Shown in pieces: positions 56,217 through 64,000 of a stretch of DNA of 64,000 nt. Made by a program: the position numbers and the translations under genes. Source of the DNA: Dryocola sp031988645 (GTDB taxonomy: Bacteria; Pseudomonadota; Gammaproteobacteria; Enterobacterales; Enterobacteriaceae); assembly GCF_051307045.1 (NCBI RefSeq), contig NZ_CP150452.1:1-64000 (forward strand). The letters are read 5' to 3'. Positions within the stretch are counted from its first letter, which is position 1; each line of letters begins with the position of its first letter. The notes below the pieces were generated by a model. It did no database searches. It saw only the letters and a program-made list of their open reading frames with translations, and was not told where the DNA came from.

Positions 56217-56513
56217 AACGTTCTTTCCATTATTGCCGTCAGCCGCGTCCTGAGCGGCGATGGCGATGGGGCGCCGGAAACCACGGCCATCAATGACCGC
56301 GTTGCGGCTATCACCTTTTATTTTTGCGCCTTTAATTAACGTCTTTCCTTTGTGTCCGCAAAAAATGCGCGAATAGTCACATTTTTGAAAGCCTGATTTT
56401 CCCCGATACAGCCCCGGGCGCGGTGGCGCTTTTTATTTTCTAACCATCTAAATTAATCCGCTGAAATATATAGTTTTTTTAAGTTTCTTTTCAGCCGACC
56501 TTTGCTGTTGATG

Positions 56514-56529
56514 TGTGATTTTAATCACA
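56514..56529. promoter_or_regulatory. CRP-cAMP site upstream of the PTS operon
   Basis: TGTGATTTTAATCACA, a full-consensus palindrome, 134 bp before the first start codon. A second weaker site begins with TGTGA at 56588. No gene is seen in 56217-56662 apart from this control DNA. Confidence 0.8.
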
Positions 56530-56662
56530 AATTTCAACAGTGAAATGTCTTTGTCAATAATACCTGCCGCCTGATGAATCCCATTTTTGTGACATTGCTT
56601 GCAAATTTAAGGCTTGTTTAAAGGGAAAAATGTTTGCAAGGAAAATAAACGAGGCGACGGTC

Positions 56663-57644
56663 ATGAGAATCGGCATGGTAATTAGCGGCGGCGATGTCAC
56701 GGGAATAAATAACTTCGTTTTTCAGGTTTCCAGACTGGCTCAGGCGGAAATTTTCCTGTTTAACGGTGGTATTCCAGGATTATTGCAGAATAAACACCAG
56801 GCTATTTCCCTGCGCGACCTGGTGGATTTTTCCATCGCCCCTATTCCCATCATGTCCTCAGGCCGAACTAACCGTAAATTAACGGGCGGCGAATATGAAA
56901 CTATCGCGAAGCAGCTTAAAGCCCTGCATATTGACGTGCTTATTATGGCGGGCGGCGATGGCTCTTTACAGTTTTTGCATCACCTTAGCGAATACGGCGT
57001 TAACTGTTTCGGGGTGGGCATGACTATCGACAACGACGTTTACGGCAGCGACTATACCATGGGCTTTTCCACCGCCTGCGAGCAGGTGATTAAAGAGGTC
57101 GCCAAGCTGCGTAATACGGGGCGCGCGCTGCCGGGGCCGCGTTTTTATGGTGGAGCTGCTGGGCGGCTACTGCGGTGAATTAACCCTGCAGTCCGCCATT
57201 AAAAGCAATGCTGACTTTGCCCTGTTTCCGGAATGCCCGCAGGAATTAAGCGAGCTGGCGAACAAGATTAGCGCGCGGCTTGAGACGCAAAACAGCGTCG
57301 TCATTCTTTGCTCCGAAGGTTACACCAAAGAATACTCCCCCGGTTTTCAGGGGGCGATAGACACCATGATTAAACAGCTTGAGCCAAAAATCGGCGTGCG
57401 TATTCGCAAGTCGATTATTGGTTACAGCCTGCGTAACGGCGACCCAACCTGTGAGGAAATCTATCAGGGCACCATTATGGCAGGCGAAGTCGTACGTTGT
57501 ATCCAGTCAGGCATGAGAAATAAAGCAATTATTATTAATTCGAGTAACAAACCGATCCCTATAGATTTAATCAGTATGCAAAAACGCCTCGTCGACACCG
57601 AAGGGCATCATTATAAATTAGCGAAGCAGCTCAATATTATTTGA
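56663..57644 (+). CDS. 6-phosphofructokinase-family sugar-phosphate kinase, one +1 frameshift in this assembly
   Basis: PfkA-superfamily kinase, 326 aa after repair. Nucleotide/substrate segments MAGGDGSLQF, GMTIDNDVYGSDYTMGFSTA and, after the break, RVFMVELLGGYCGELTL. The frame is lost at GGGGCC 57133-57138; removing one G restores it. The start at 56663 follows GAGG. First gene of the PTS operon; probably phosphorylates the imported ketose-6-phosphate to a 1,6-bisphosphate. Confidence 0.85.
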
Positions 57645-57655
57645 GGAGATTTTCA

Positions 57656-57970
57656 ATGCTTAAAATTCTTTGTGTATGTGGCTGCGGTTTAGGTTCCAGT
57701 TTTGCTATCGAAATGACAGCGAAAGCGGTGCTTAAAAAATTAGAAATCCCGGCGGAAATAGACCACACCACGGTCTCCGAAGCGGGTGCCTTTAAATCTG
57801 ACATTATCTTAACCCAAAAGACCTTCGCGGATATTTTAACCGCCGACGCCAGCGAAGAAGAAATTAAACGGGTGATTGTACTGCATAAGCTCACCGATAA
57901 AGACGAAATCGAAAAAAAGATTGTCGCCTTTTTAAAAGCCCGCAATGTGAAGGTATTCGACCATGAATAG
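57656..57970 (+). CDS. PTS EIIB component, ascorbate (SgaB/UlaB) family
   Basis: 104 aa with the phosphocysteine P-loop LCVCGCGLGSS at residues 4-14. The ATG at 57656 follows GAGGAG. Overlaps the EIIC gene by 8 bp. Confidence 0.88.
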   Translation: MLKILCVCGCGLGSSFAIEMTAKAVLKKLEIPAEIDHTTVSEAGAFKSDIILTQKTFADILTADASEEEIKRVIVLHKLTDKDEIEKKIVAFLKARNVKVFDHE

Positions 57971-59331
57971 CATCATTAACTTTATTGTTAAAGATCTGCT
58001 GGGACAGGCGTCAATACTGATCGCCTTTATCGCCATGCTGGGTCTTTTACTGCAAAAAAAATCGAAGGGCAAAGTAGCGGAAGGGACTTTTAAAACGCTG
58101 CTGGGCTTTTTAATCATGATGGCGGGGATCAACATTATTGTTGATACGCTCACCTTCCTGAACGACATCTTTACCCACGGCTTCGGCATGCAGGGCTATA
58201 TCACCGACGTGGCGGCCCATCGCGGGACTGGCAAACCGCGAGCTGGGTTCCGAAGTGGCGCTCACGCTGATGGTGATCTTTATCGTCAACATCATCATCG
58301 CCCGCATCACGCCGTTTAAGTACATCTTCCTTACCGGACAGGCGCTGCTGTGGATGGCGACCATCGGCGCGGTTATCGGCTACAAAGCCGGGCTGACCGG
58401 GCTGCCGTTGATTCTGACCGGCGGCATTTTCGGCGGCATTATGGCGGTGTTGATGCCTGCGCTCGCCCAGCCGGTGGTGCGCCGTATTACCGGCTCCGAT
58501 GACGTTGCGTTAGGCCACTTCTGTACCATCGGCTATCTGGTGCAGGCGGCGGTGGCGAAGGTGGTGGGCAAAGGCTCGAAATCCACCGAAGACCTGGTGC
58601 TGCCGGATAACTTTAAGTTCCTGCAGGATACCTACCTCTCCATGGCGGTGGTGATGATCCCGATGTACCTCATTCCGGCGCTGGCGGCAGGGCCGGGCTA
58701 CATCGCTCAGTACGCCAACGGCGTGAATTACCTGATGTTTGCCTTTATGCAGGCCATTCAGTTTGTCGCCGGGGTGTTCGTGCTTTACAGCGGCGTACGC
58801 CTGCTGCTTAACGAACTGGTGCCCGCGTTTCGCGGCATCGCGATGCGCATCGTGCCCGATGCCAAACCTGCGCTGGACTGCCCGGTGCTCTTCCCGTACG
58901 CCCCGAACGCGGTAATTGTCGGCTTCCTTGCCACCACCGCAGGCTCCATCATCGGCATGATTGTCTTCCCGATGTTTGGCCTGGCGATGATCCTGCCCGG
59001 CCTGTTGACCAACTTCTTTGCCGGCGGCACCGCAGGGATTTTCGGCAACGCGATGGGCGGCAGGCGCGGCGCGATTATCGGCGGCGTGGTACACGGCCTG
59101 TTTATCACCTTCCTGCCCGCAATCCTTGTACCGATGCTTGAAAGCTACGGCTTTACCGGCGTGACCTTCAGCGATTCCGATGTCATCAGCAGCGGCCTGA
59201 TTTTAGGACACGTCTTCCAGAATAACTGGACCTTTGTCGGCGTATTCATCCTGTTCGTGGCGCTTATCGCCTGGTTCGTGAATGGCAAATCAACCAAACC
59301 TCAAGAGGAAAAAGCACATGAGTCTGTATAA
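57963..59331 (+). CDS. PTS EIIC component, ascorbate (SgaT/UlaA) family, one +1 frameshift in this assembly
   Basis: 455-aa membrane permease after repair: the break at GGCCC 58214-58218 is fixed by removing one C, joining YITDVAA to IAGLANRELGSEVALT. Family segments ITPFKYIFLTGQ, LGHFCTIGYL and FFAGGTAGIFGNA. Its end overlaps the aldolase gene by 14 bp. Confidence 0.88.
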
Positions 59332-60161
59332 CTTCCCGGCGTTATTGCAGGTGGCAAAAGAACGCAATTTTAAAGCAGTAGGATCTTTTAATTTGCATTG
59401 CCTGGAAATGCTGCCCGCTTATTTTAAAGCGGCCAAAGCCACCAACAGCCCGTTAATGATTCAGATTTCAACCGGGACGGCGGAATATTTAGGCTACCGC
59501 CTGCTGGTGGACGCCATTCGTTCTTTATCCGCAAGCCAGCAGATACCGACCTGTTTGCATCTGGACCACTGTTCGGATATTGAATCCATTAAAACGGCGA
59601 TCGACGCCGGCTTTAGTTCGGTAATGTATGACGGCTCGCATCTGGAGCTGTCCGAGAATATCGCCAATACCCGCAAGGTAATTGATATTGCCCGTCCGCA
59701 TAACGTTTCCGTAGAGGGCCGAACTGGGGGCGATTGGCGGCTCGGAAGACGGCAAAGCGGTGGCGATGGAGGATATCTGCTTTACCACCACGGAAGACGC
59801 CAAACGTTTTGTGGATGAAACCGGCGTGGACATGCTGGCGGTATCCGTCGGCACGGTGCACGGCCTGTATACCGGCAAGGCAAACATCCAGCATCAGCGC
59901 CTGGCGGAGATCAGCGAGGTCACCAAAACCCCGCTGGTGCTGCATGGCGGCACCGGCGTCAGCGACGAAGACATGCGCCGCGCCGTAGCGGAAGGTATCG
60001 ACAAAGTGAACGTCGGCACCGAAATGAACGTGCAATGGGTCGGGCACTGCAAAGAAACCTTCGGCAAAGGCAAAGTAAACGACAGCGTGCGCAAATTTTT
60101 AATTCCGGCAAATGATGCGGTCGCCGCCGTATTAGCCGAAAAGATCGCATTATTTAAATAA
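59318..60161 (+). CDS. Class II ketose-bisphosphate aldolase, one +1 frameshift in this assembly
   Basis: 280 aa after repair at GGGCC 59716-59720, which restores VSVEAELGAIGGSEDG. Zinc ligands lie in HLDHC and in the later segments GTVHGLY and LHGGTG. Starts MSLYNFPALLQVAKE (ATG 59318, AAGAGG before it). Family of fructose- and tagatose-bisphosphate aldolases (FbaA, GatY, KbaY); which isomer is used cannot be read from sequence. Confidence 0.88.
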
Positions 60162-60230
60162 CCACCGCGTTATCCTTTACTCTTCAATGTAACCCTGGTT
60201 GCGCGGCAATCGTCGGGGCGGGAGATAGCT

Positions 60231-60500
60231 ATGTTTGGATCTTTAAAACGACTTTTCCACAAGGATAATTCAGACAGCGGGCAATATGATATTCAGGCCG
60301 CACAACTCGATGCTGAATTAACGGCGCTGGAAAATACGCTGATGGAAAATCCCTCTAATGGTGAAACACAAAAGGCTTTAATGCTGCGCTATAACCAGGC
60401 GTTACAGGTCTACGCGAAGAGTAAAACGCACCGCCAGCAGATCGATAATTTATTTGTCAGAATTGATGAATTGCGAAATACCATTCGCAGGACTATTTAA
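60231..60500 (+). CDS. Small coiled-coil protein of unknown function
   Basis: 89 aa, strongly helical with heptad-like Leu spacing (QAAQLDAELTALENTLMENP). No signal peptide. Inside the PTS operon, 9 bases before the EIIA gene. No family recognised. Confidence 0.65.
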   Translation: MFGSLKRLFHKDNSDSGQYDIQAAQLDAELTALENTLMENPSNGETQKALMLRYNQALQVYAKSKTHRQQIDNLFVRIDELRNTIRRTI

Positions 60501-60509
60501 GGAGCCGTT

Positions 60510-60947
60510 ATGGCCATTAAAGAGTTATTAATTGAAGCACAGGCGATTCAGGTCGGCGTGCGCGAAACGGACTGGCAGAAGGTGATTCAGCTGGCGGCTC
60601 AGCCGCTGGTTGATAACGGCTATATTTTGCCCTCTTACTACCAGGCGGTGATTAATAACACTCTGGAGCATGGCGCCTATTACGTTTTTGAAGAGGGCAT
60701 CGCCATGCCCCATGCCCGCCCGGAATGCGGGGTGATTAAAAATTGTTTTAGTCTGGTTTTGCTTGATGAGCCGATTATGTTTGCCGATAGCGACAAGGCC
60801 GATATCGTCATTATGTTCGCGGCCCGCGACAGCAACGGCCACATCGAAGAGGGCATTCGCGCCATCGTTAATCTGTTAGGTGATAACGACGTGATGGCGA
60901 AGCTGCGTCTGGCAAAAGCTAAGGAAGAGGTGATCGCAATATTATGA
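60510..60947 (+). CDS. PTS EIIA component, mannitol/fructose/ascorbate type
   Basis: 145 aa; active histidine in IAMPHARPECGV (His68). Closest in layout to UlaC. Overlaps the next gene by ATGA. Completes an A, B, C transporter set with 57656-59331. Confidence 0.88.
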   Translation: MAIKELLIEAQAIQVGVRETDWQKVIQLAAQPLVDNGYILPSYYQAVINNTLEHGAYYVFEEGIAMPHARPECGVIKNCFSLVLLDEPIMFADSDKADIVIMFAARDSNGHIEEGIRAIVNLLGDNDVMAKLRLAKAKEEVIAIL

Positions 60948-61525
60948 GCCAGAATTCGCGAACACAGGACAAAACGGTGGTGCTGGTCAACGGCGTCCCG
61001 GCCTCGGGTAAAAGCACCGTCGCCCGCCTGCTGTCCGAACATTTTGCGCTGCCGGTGCTGGCAATCGACGGCATTAAAGAGCCCTTTATGGCGCAGTTCG
61101 AAGAAATAGACAGGCCGTTCAACCGGCGCCTGGGCTGCGCGGCCTACGAGGTGATTTGGTCGATAGTGGCGGACAGCCCGCCCCAGTGCGTCTTTCTTAT
61201 CGATGCCTGGTTCGGCTTTCAGCCAAAAGAAACGCTTGAGCGCTATCTTGAACAGGCGAATATCTCGCGGGTACTGGAAGTGTGGAACCGGATCCCCGGA
61301 AGCCTGGCGGCGGCCCGCTATGCGCAAAGGTTTGATATAAGACGCCCGGGCCATCCCGGCGAAGAATATCTGCCGGAGCTGCAGCAGCTTGCGGACAGCG
61401 CCCGGCCCATGGCGCTGGGGCCGGTTTACACGCTGGACCAGAGCTGCCCGCTGGATACGCAAAGCCTGCTGAAGTGGCTGGAGGAGAAGCTGCAAATCTC
61501 CCGGCGCGCGCTGCGCATCGCCTGA
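60944..61525 (+). CDS. P-loop kinase-like protein
   Basis: 193 aa with Walker A GVPASGKST at residues 17-25; the rest resembles small AAA_33-type kinases. Starts inside the EIIA stop. Could phosphorylate a small molecule or protein; the substrate is not evident. Confidence 0.75.
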   Translation: MSQNSRTQDKTVVLVNGVPASGKSTVARLLSEHFALPVLAIDGIKEPFMAQFEEIDRPFNRRLGCAAYEVIWSIVADSPPQCVFLIDAWFGFQPKETLERYLEQANISRVLEVWNRIPGSLAAARYAQRFDIRRPGHPGEEYLPELQQLADSARPMALGPVYTLDQSCPLDTQSLLKWLEEKLQISRRALRIA

Positions 61526-61579
61526 GCTTCTAATCGGGGGTTAATACCCCCTTAATCCAAATCATTTAGCCCATCACAC

Positions 61580-61606
61580 TCTACTTTTATTCCATTCTGC
61601 CGATAA
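61580..61606 (+). promoter_or_regulatory. Candidate flagellar sigma-28 promoter of cheV
   Basis: GCCGATAA (61599-61606) is the exact FliA -10 consensus, with TCTACTTT (5 of 8 to TAAAGTTT) 11 bp upstream at the correct spacing. Confidence 0.75.
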
Positions 61607-61668
61607 CTTATACAGGGCACCTGAAAAGCAGGGCGACATGACCCGCCGGGTTATCATTCGAGGTTAAA

Positions 61669-62634
61669 ATGGATAGTTTTCAGAAAGACATTGATGAGAG
61701 GTCTAACCTCGCGTTATCCAACAAATTTGAGCTGTTGCTGTTCCGCTTAGGGAAAGGGCAGCATGCCGACAAATCCGAGCTGTACGGTATTAACGTTTTT
61801 AAGCTGCGTGAAATCGTGCCGATGCCGAAAATCAATCGCGCGGCGGGCATGGAATCGCCGCTGCTGGGGATGGCGAACATTCGCGACCAGATTATCCCGG
61901 TTATCGATCTGCCTGCCGTGACCGGCTGCACGCCGCAGACCGGCCTGAATCTTTTGCTGATCACCGAGTACGCCCGCAGCACCCAGGCTTTTGCGGTGGA
62001 GTCCGTTGAAAACATCATTCGTCTGGACTGGAGCCAGGTTCACGCCGCCGAATCGGGCGTCAGCAGCCGCAATATCACCAGCATCGCCTCGCTGGACAGC
62101 GATGAATACAAAGGCGATCTGGCGCTGGTGCTCGACGTGGAACAGATTCTTTATGACATTATCCCTTCCGGGCGCGATGTGGACGTCGCGGCCATCGAAG
62201 AGAAAACCTACACCCTGAAACCGGGCGCGGTGGCGATTGTGGCGGAAGACTCAAAGGTCGCCCGTTCGATGCTGGAGCAGGGCCTGAAAGGCATGGGCAT
62301 CCCGGCGAGCATCCATTCAACGGGGCTGGAAGCCTGGGAGAAAATTAAGGTTATCGCGGCGGAGGCGAAAGCCGAAGGCCTGCCGATCACCGACCGCATC
62401 GGCATGGTATTAACCGATATCGAAATGCCGGAAATGGACGGCTTTACCTTAACGCGCAATATTAAAACCGACCCGTTGTTAAAGCAGATCCCGGTAGTGA
62501 TTCACTCGTCCTTATCGGGCAGCGCTAACGAAGATCACGTGCGTAAAGTCGGGGCCAACGGCTACGTAGCGAAGTTCGATGTCAAAGAGCTTTCGACGGT
62601 GATCCACAAGGCGCTGGAGGATGCTGCGCTTTAA
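61669..62634 (+). CDS. cheV: Chemotaxis coupling protein CheV
   Basis: 321 aa: N-terminal CheW domain (about residues 15-165) and C-terminal response-regulator receiver (about 185-318) with phosphoacceptor Asp in MVLTDIEMPEMDGF. Couples chemoreceptors to CheA. Present in Salmonella and others, absent in E. coli. Single gene with its own FliA-type promoter. Confidence 0.94.
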   Translation: MDSFQKDIDERSNLALSNKFELLLFRLGKGQHADKSELYGINVFKLREIVPMPKINRAAGMESPLLGMANIRDQIIPVIDLPAVTGCTPQTGLNLLLITEYARSTQAFAVESVENIIRLDWSQVHAAESGVSSRNITSIASLDSDEYKGDLALVLDVEQILYDIIPSGRDVDVAAIEEKTYTLKPGAVAIVAEDSKVARSMLEQGLKGMGIPASIHSTGLEAWEKIKVIAAEAKAEGLPITDRIGMVLTDIEMPEMDGFTLTRNIKTDPLLKQIPVVIHSSLSGSANEDHVRKVGANGYVAKFDVKELSTVIHKALEDAAL

Positions 62635-62644
62635 TTAGTAGATA

Positions 62645-62674
62645 GGGTGGATAAGCGGTGTCTGCTATCCACCC
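62645..62674. repeat. Dispersed palindromic repeat, copy 3
   Basis: GGGTGGATAAGC ... ATCCACCC, 8-bp perfect arms, just after the cheV stop. Confidence 0.75.
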
Positions 62675-62860
62675 TTGTTTTACTGTCAAAGGCCTTAATT
62701 CTTTTTATGGCTTACACGAATATCCGCTCTCCGGACTGCCTCTATTATTTGAACCGATAATAAAACATCGATTCCCGATGTTTGAATTGTTCGTTTACTG
62801 GCCAATATGAATCGATTACACTTTGCGCACGGAAGTAATTAAAATTAGCAAGGAACGGCT

Positions 62861-63553
62861 ATGTACTACAGCAATGAGGTCATCAGTTATTTGCAGTCCA
62901 ATAAAATCCTCGCGCTAAAGCTTGATCGCGCCTTAAGAGGCGTTGGACAGGCGCTATCAAATCAGATTGAAACAACAGGCGCCGGCGCAAAACGCGCGTT
63001 GTACTATATATCCTGCTTTACGGATGAATATCAGGACGTTTGCCAGCGGCAAAAAAATGAAGATATTCGATTCAGGAAGAGTGTTATCCGCCTTCTACAA
63101 CACGGAAACGTCGTCTATGACATACTTAGAATATATTTTGAGGAAATATTTAAATATAAAACATCCGAGCAAATAGCGCATATTAAAAAAATGCTAATGG
63201 TTGTTAATGTTCACATTGCCGCCAGTTATCTGACCGTTCACGGATTCGCTTTAGCTGTTGCCTCTGCTGTTGCTATCGGAATGAATCTAAGCCTTGATAT
63301 GAGCGCCTTTACAGGGAGACGGGCAGGGGGAGTTTTAGCAGGAGTTAGTGTATATGGCATCGTTCAGAAAGCAGCAGATAGCGCCCGTCGCCTTCATTGT
63401 ACCTATCCGTCCTGTTACGCTGCGCTGTACGCTCAAGAGCTGGAAATGATGTATTTTCTGTTAGAACCGCTATTTGAGCGCGCAGGTGCGGTTGAAGCAC
63501 AGGGGGCATCGAACCAAAAAATAGCTGACATCATAACCAGGATGGTTCGATAA
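62861..63553 (+). CDS. Unrecognised protein with a glycine-rich hydrophobic hairpin, possible type VI effector
   Basis: 230 aa. The N-terminal 120 residues are helical and charged; a hydrophobic stretch ALAVASAVAIGMNLSLDMS (about residues 130-150) and a glycine-rich second one (GGVLAGVSVYGIV) follow, then an amphipathic tail. No signal peptide. AT-rich coding DNA, two bases before a small membrane protein and next to an hcp-like gene. A membrane-active effector is one reading; no family match is claimed. Confidence 0.6.
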   Translation: MYYSNEVISYLQSNKILALKLDRALRGVGQALSNQIETTGAGAKRALYYISCFTDEYQDVCQRQKNEDIRFRKSVIRLLQHGNVVYDILRIYFEEIFKYKTSEQIAHIKKMLMVVNVHIAASYLTVHGFALAVASAVAIGMNLSLDMSAFTGRRAGGVLAGVSVYGIVQKAADSARRLHCTYPSCYAALYAQELEMMYFLLEPLFERAGAVEAQGASNQKIADIITRMVR

Positions 63554-63555
63554 CC

Positions 63556-63744
63556 ATGATGCATCTTATTAAAAGGTTTTTTAAGCGGATGTTCAGATCA
63601 TTGGCTTCATATTATGGTCCCACAGTGCTAACAATCATATTCGCATTAGTGCAGGGTTTTTTATCCCCTGATAGTCCAGTCTGGCTTATACCCCTATTCT
63701 TCGTATTTATGATAGTTATATTTTATCGTTACGTGAAATGGTAA
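63556..63744 (+). CDS. Small membrane protein, possible immunity partner
   Basis: 62 aa: basic N-terminus (KRFFKRMFRS) and two hydrophobic helices (about residues 20-37 and 41-58). Directly after the 230-aa gene (2-bp gap), as expected for an effector-immunity pair. Function inferred only. Confidence 0.55.
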   Translation: MMHLIKRFFKRMFRSLASYYGPTVLTIIFALVQGFLSPDSPVWLIPLFFVFMIVIFYRYVKW

Positions 63745-63792
63745 TCATCATGATAATGAGCATTAACTAATCATCACTCATGAGGAAATTAT

Positions 63793-64000
63793 ATGTCTGC
63801 TCCCGCACATTTATGGCATGAAGATGAAAACGGTTCCCCGATTGTTGGGAGTTGTTTAATGCCGCTGTGTTTAGGTCCATCGAATTAAAATCATTTTCTC
63901 ACGGCGTAACTATTTCTGTTGGTCCGAGCTCGGGTAAGCTCACCGGTACGCGAGTTCATTGCCCTAAAGTGACAGTAAGTTCGGCTGCATCTGATAGTTA
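63793..64000 (+). pseudogene. Hcp-like type VI tube protein, frameshifted and cut by the window end
   Basis: Starts MSAPAHLWHEDENGSPIVGSCLMPL. The frame stops at 63888, but another frame continues SIELKSFSHGVTISVGPSSG then KLTGTRVH, the Hcp pattern. The break near 63868-63876 is a net one-base loss, not a GGCC insertion, and the sequence after about 63965 departs from Hcp, so decay is likely. Confidence 0.55.

Noticed and set aside
1128..59720. Programmed ribosomal frameshifting or phase variation as the cause of the twelve breaks
   Set aside because: The breaks need the loss of one base at plain GGCC sites without slippery heptamers or stimulatory structures, and affect unrelated genes including dnaN. 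Long homopolymer or repeat tracts typical of phase variation are absent.
1..64000. CRISPR array, rRNA operon, prophage or insertion sequence
   Set aside because: No regularly spaced repeats, no rRNA sequence, and no transposase or phage structural gene were seen. Only tRNA-Sec and integrase-leader-like traces hint at mobile DNA.

Overview
This 64 kb window comes from the chromosome of a motile member of the Enterobacteriaceae. The left two thirds follow the E. coli K-12 order around the replication-initiation region: dnaA-dnaN-recF-gyrB, yidB-yidA, dgoRKADT, yidR-yidQ-ibpA-ibpB-yidE, yidP-glv/agl, yidL-yidK-yidJ-yidH-yidG-yidF, and emrD-tisB/istR. Several loci that are split or shortened in K-12 look whole here: the alpha-glucoside PTS operon and the sulfatase maturase yidF. 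A cheV gene, absent from E. coli, lies near the right end. The genus cannot be fixed from this sequence alone; the Cedecea/Enterobacter/Klebsiella side of the family is plausible.

Layout. 1-5.7 kb: replication genes. 5.7-7.7 kb: an inserted LysR plus quinone-oxidoreductase pair. 7.8-14.1 kb: yidBA and the D-galactonate operon with two DgoR-type operators. 14.1-20.2 kb: yidR, yidQ, heat-shock chaperones ibpA/ibpB with ROSE-type thermometers, an OxlT-like carrier and yidE. 20.2-24.3 kb: alpha-glucoside PTS and 6-phospho-alpha-glucosidase. 24.3-30.4 kb: AraC regulator, sodium/solute symporter, sulfatase, two DUF202 proteins and a radical-SAM sulfatase maturase. 30.5-33.8 kb: a secreted glycosidase-like protein and a polar amino-acid ABC transporter. 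33.9-35.8 kb: emrD and the SOS toxin-antitoxin pair tisB/istR. 35.9-42.4 kb: a choline-sulfate unit (ChoX, choline sulfatase, LysR regulator, ChoV, ChoW and its own sulfatase maturase). 42.5-47.4 kb: variable genes ending at tRNA-Sec. 47.8-49.6 kb: DUF1543 protein and a sigma factor with a membrane partner. 49.6-56.2 kb: formate dehydrogenase-O (fdoGHI, fdhE) and fdhD. 56.5-61.5 kb: a CRP-linked PTS/sugar-phosphate kinase/aldolase operon. 61.6-64 kb: cheV, then AT-rich DNA with an unrecognised gene pair and a broken hcp-like gene.

The most striking signal is a sequence-quality one with a possible biological cause. Twelve otherwise intact genes' reading frames are broken by one extra base, and every break lies in a GGCC tetranucleotide expanded to GGCCC or GGGCC. 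Two are in the essential gene dnaN, so these are almost certainly assembly or basecalling errors, possibly caused by cytosine methylation at GGCC. Affected genes are annotated as single full-length CDSs. The breaks in the hcp-like gene and in an amidase-like fragment are not of this type and may be real decay.
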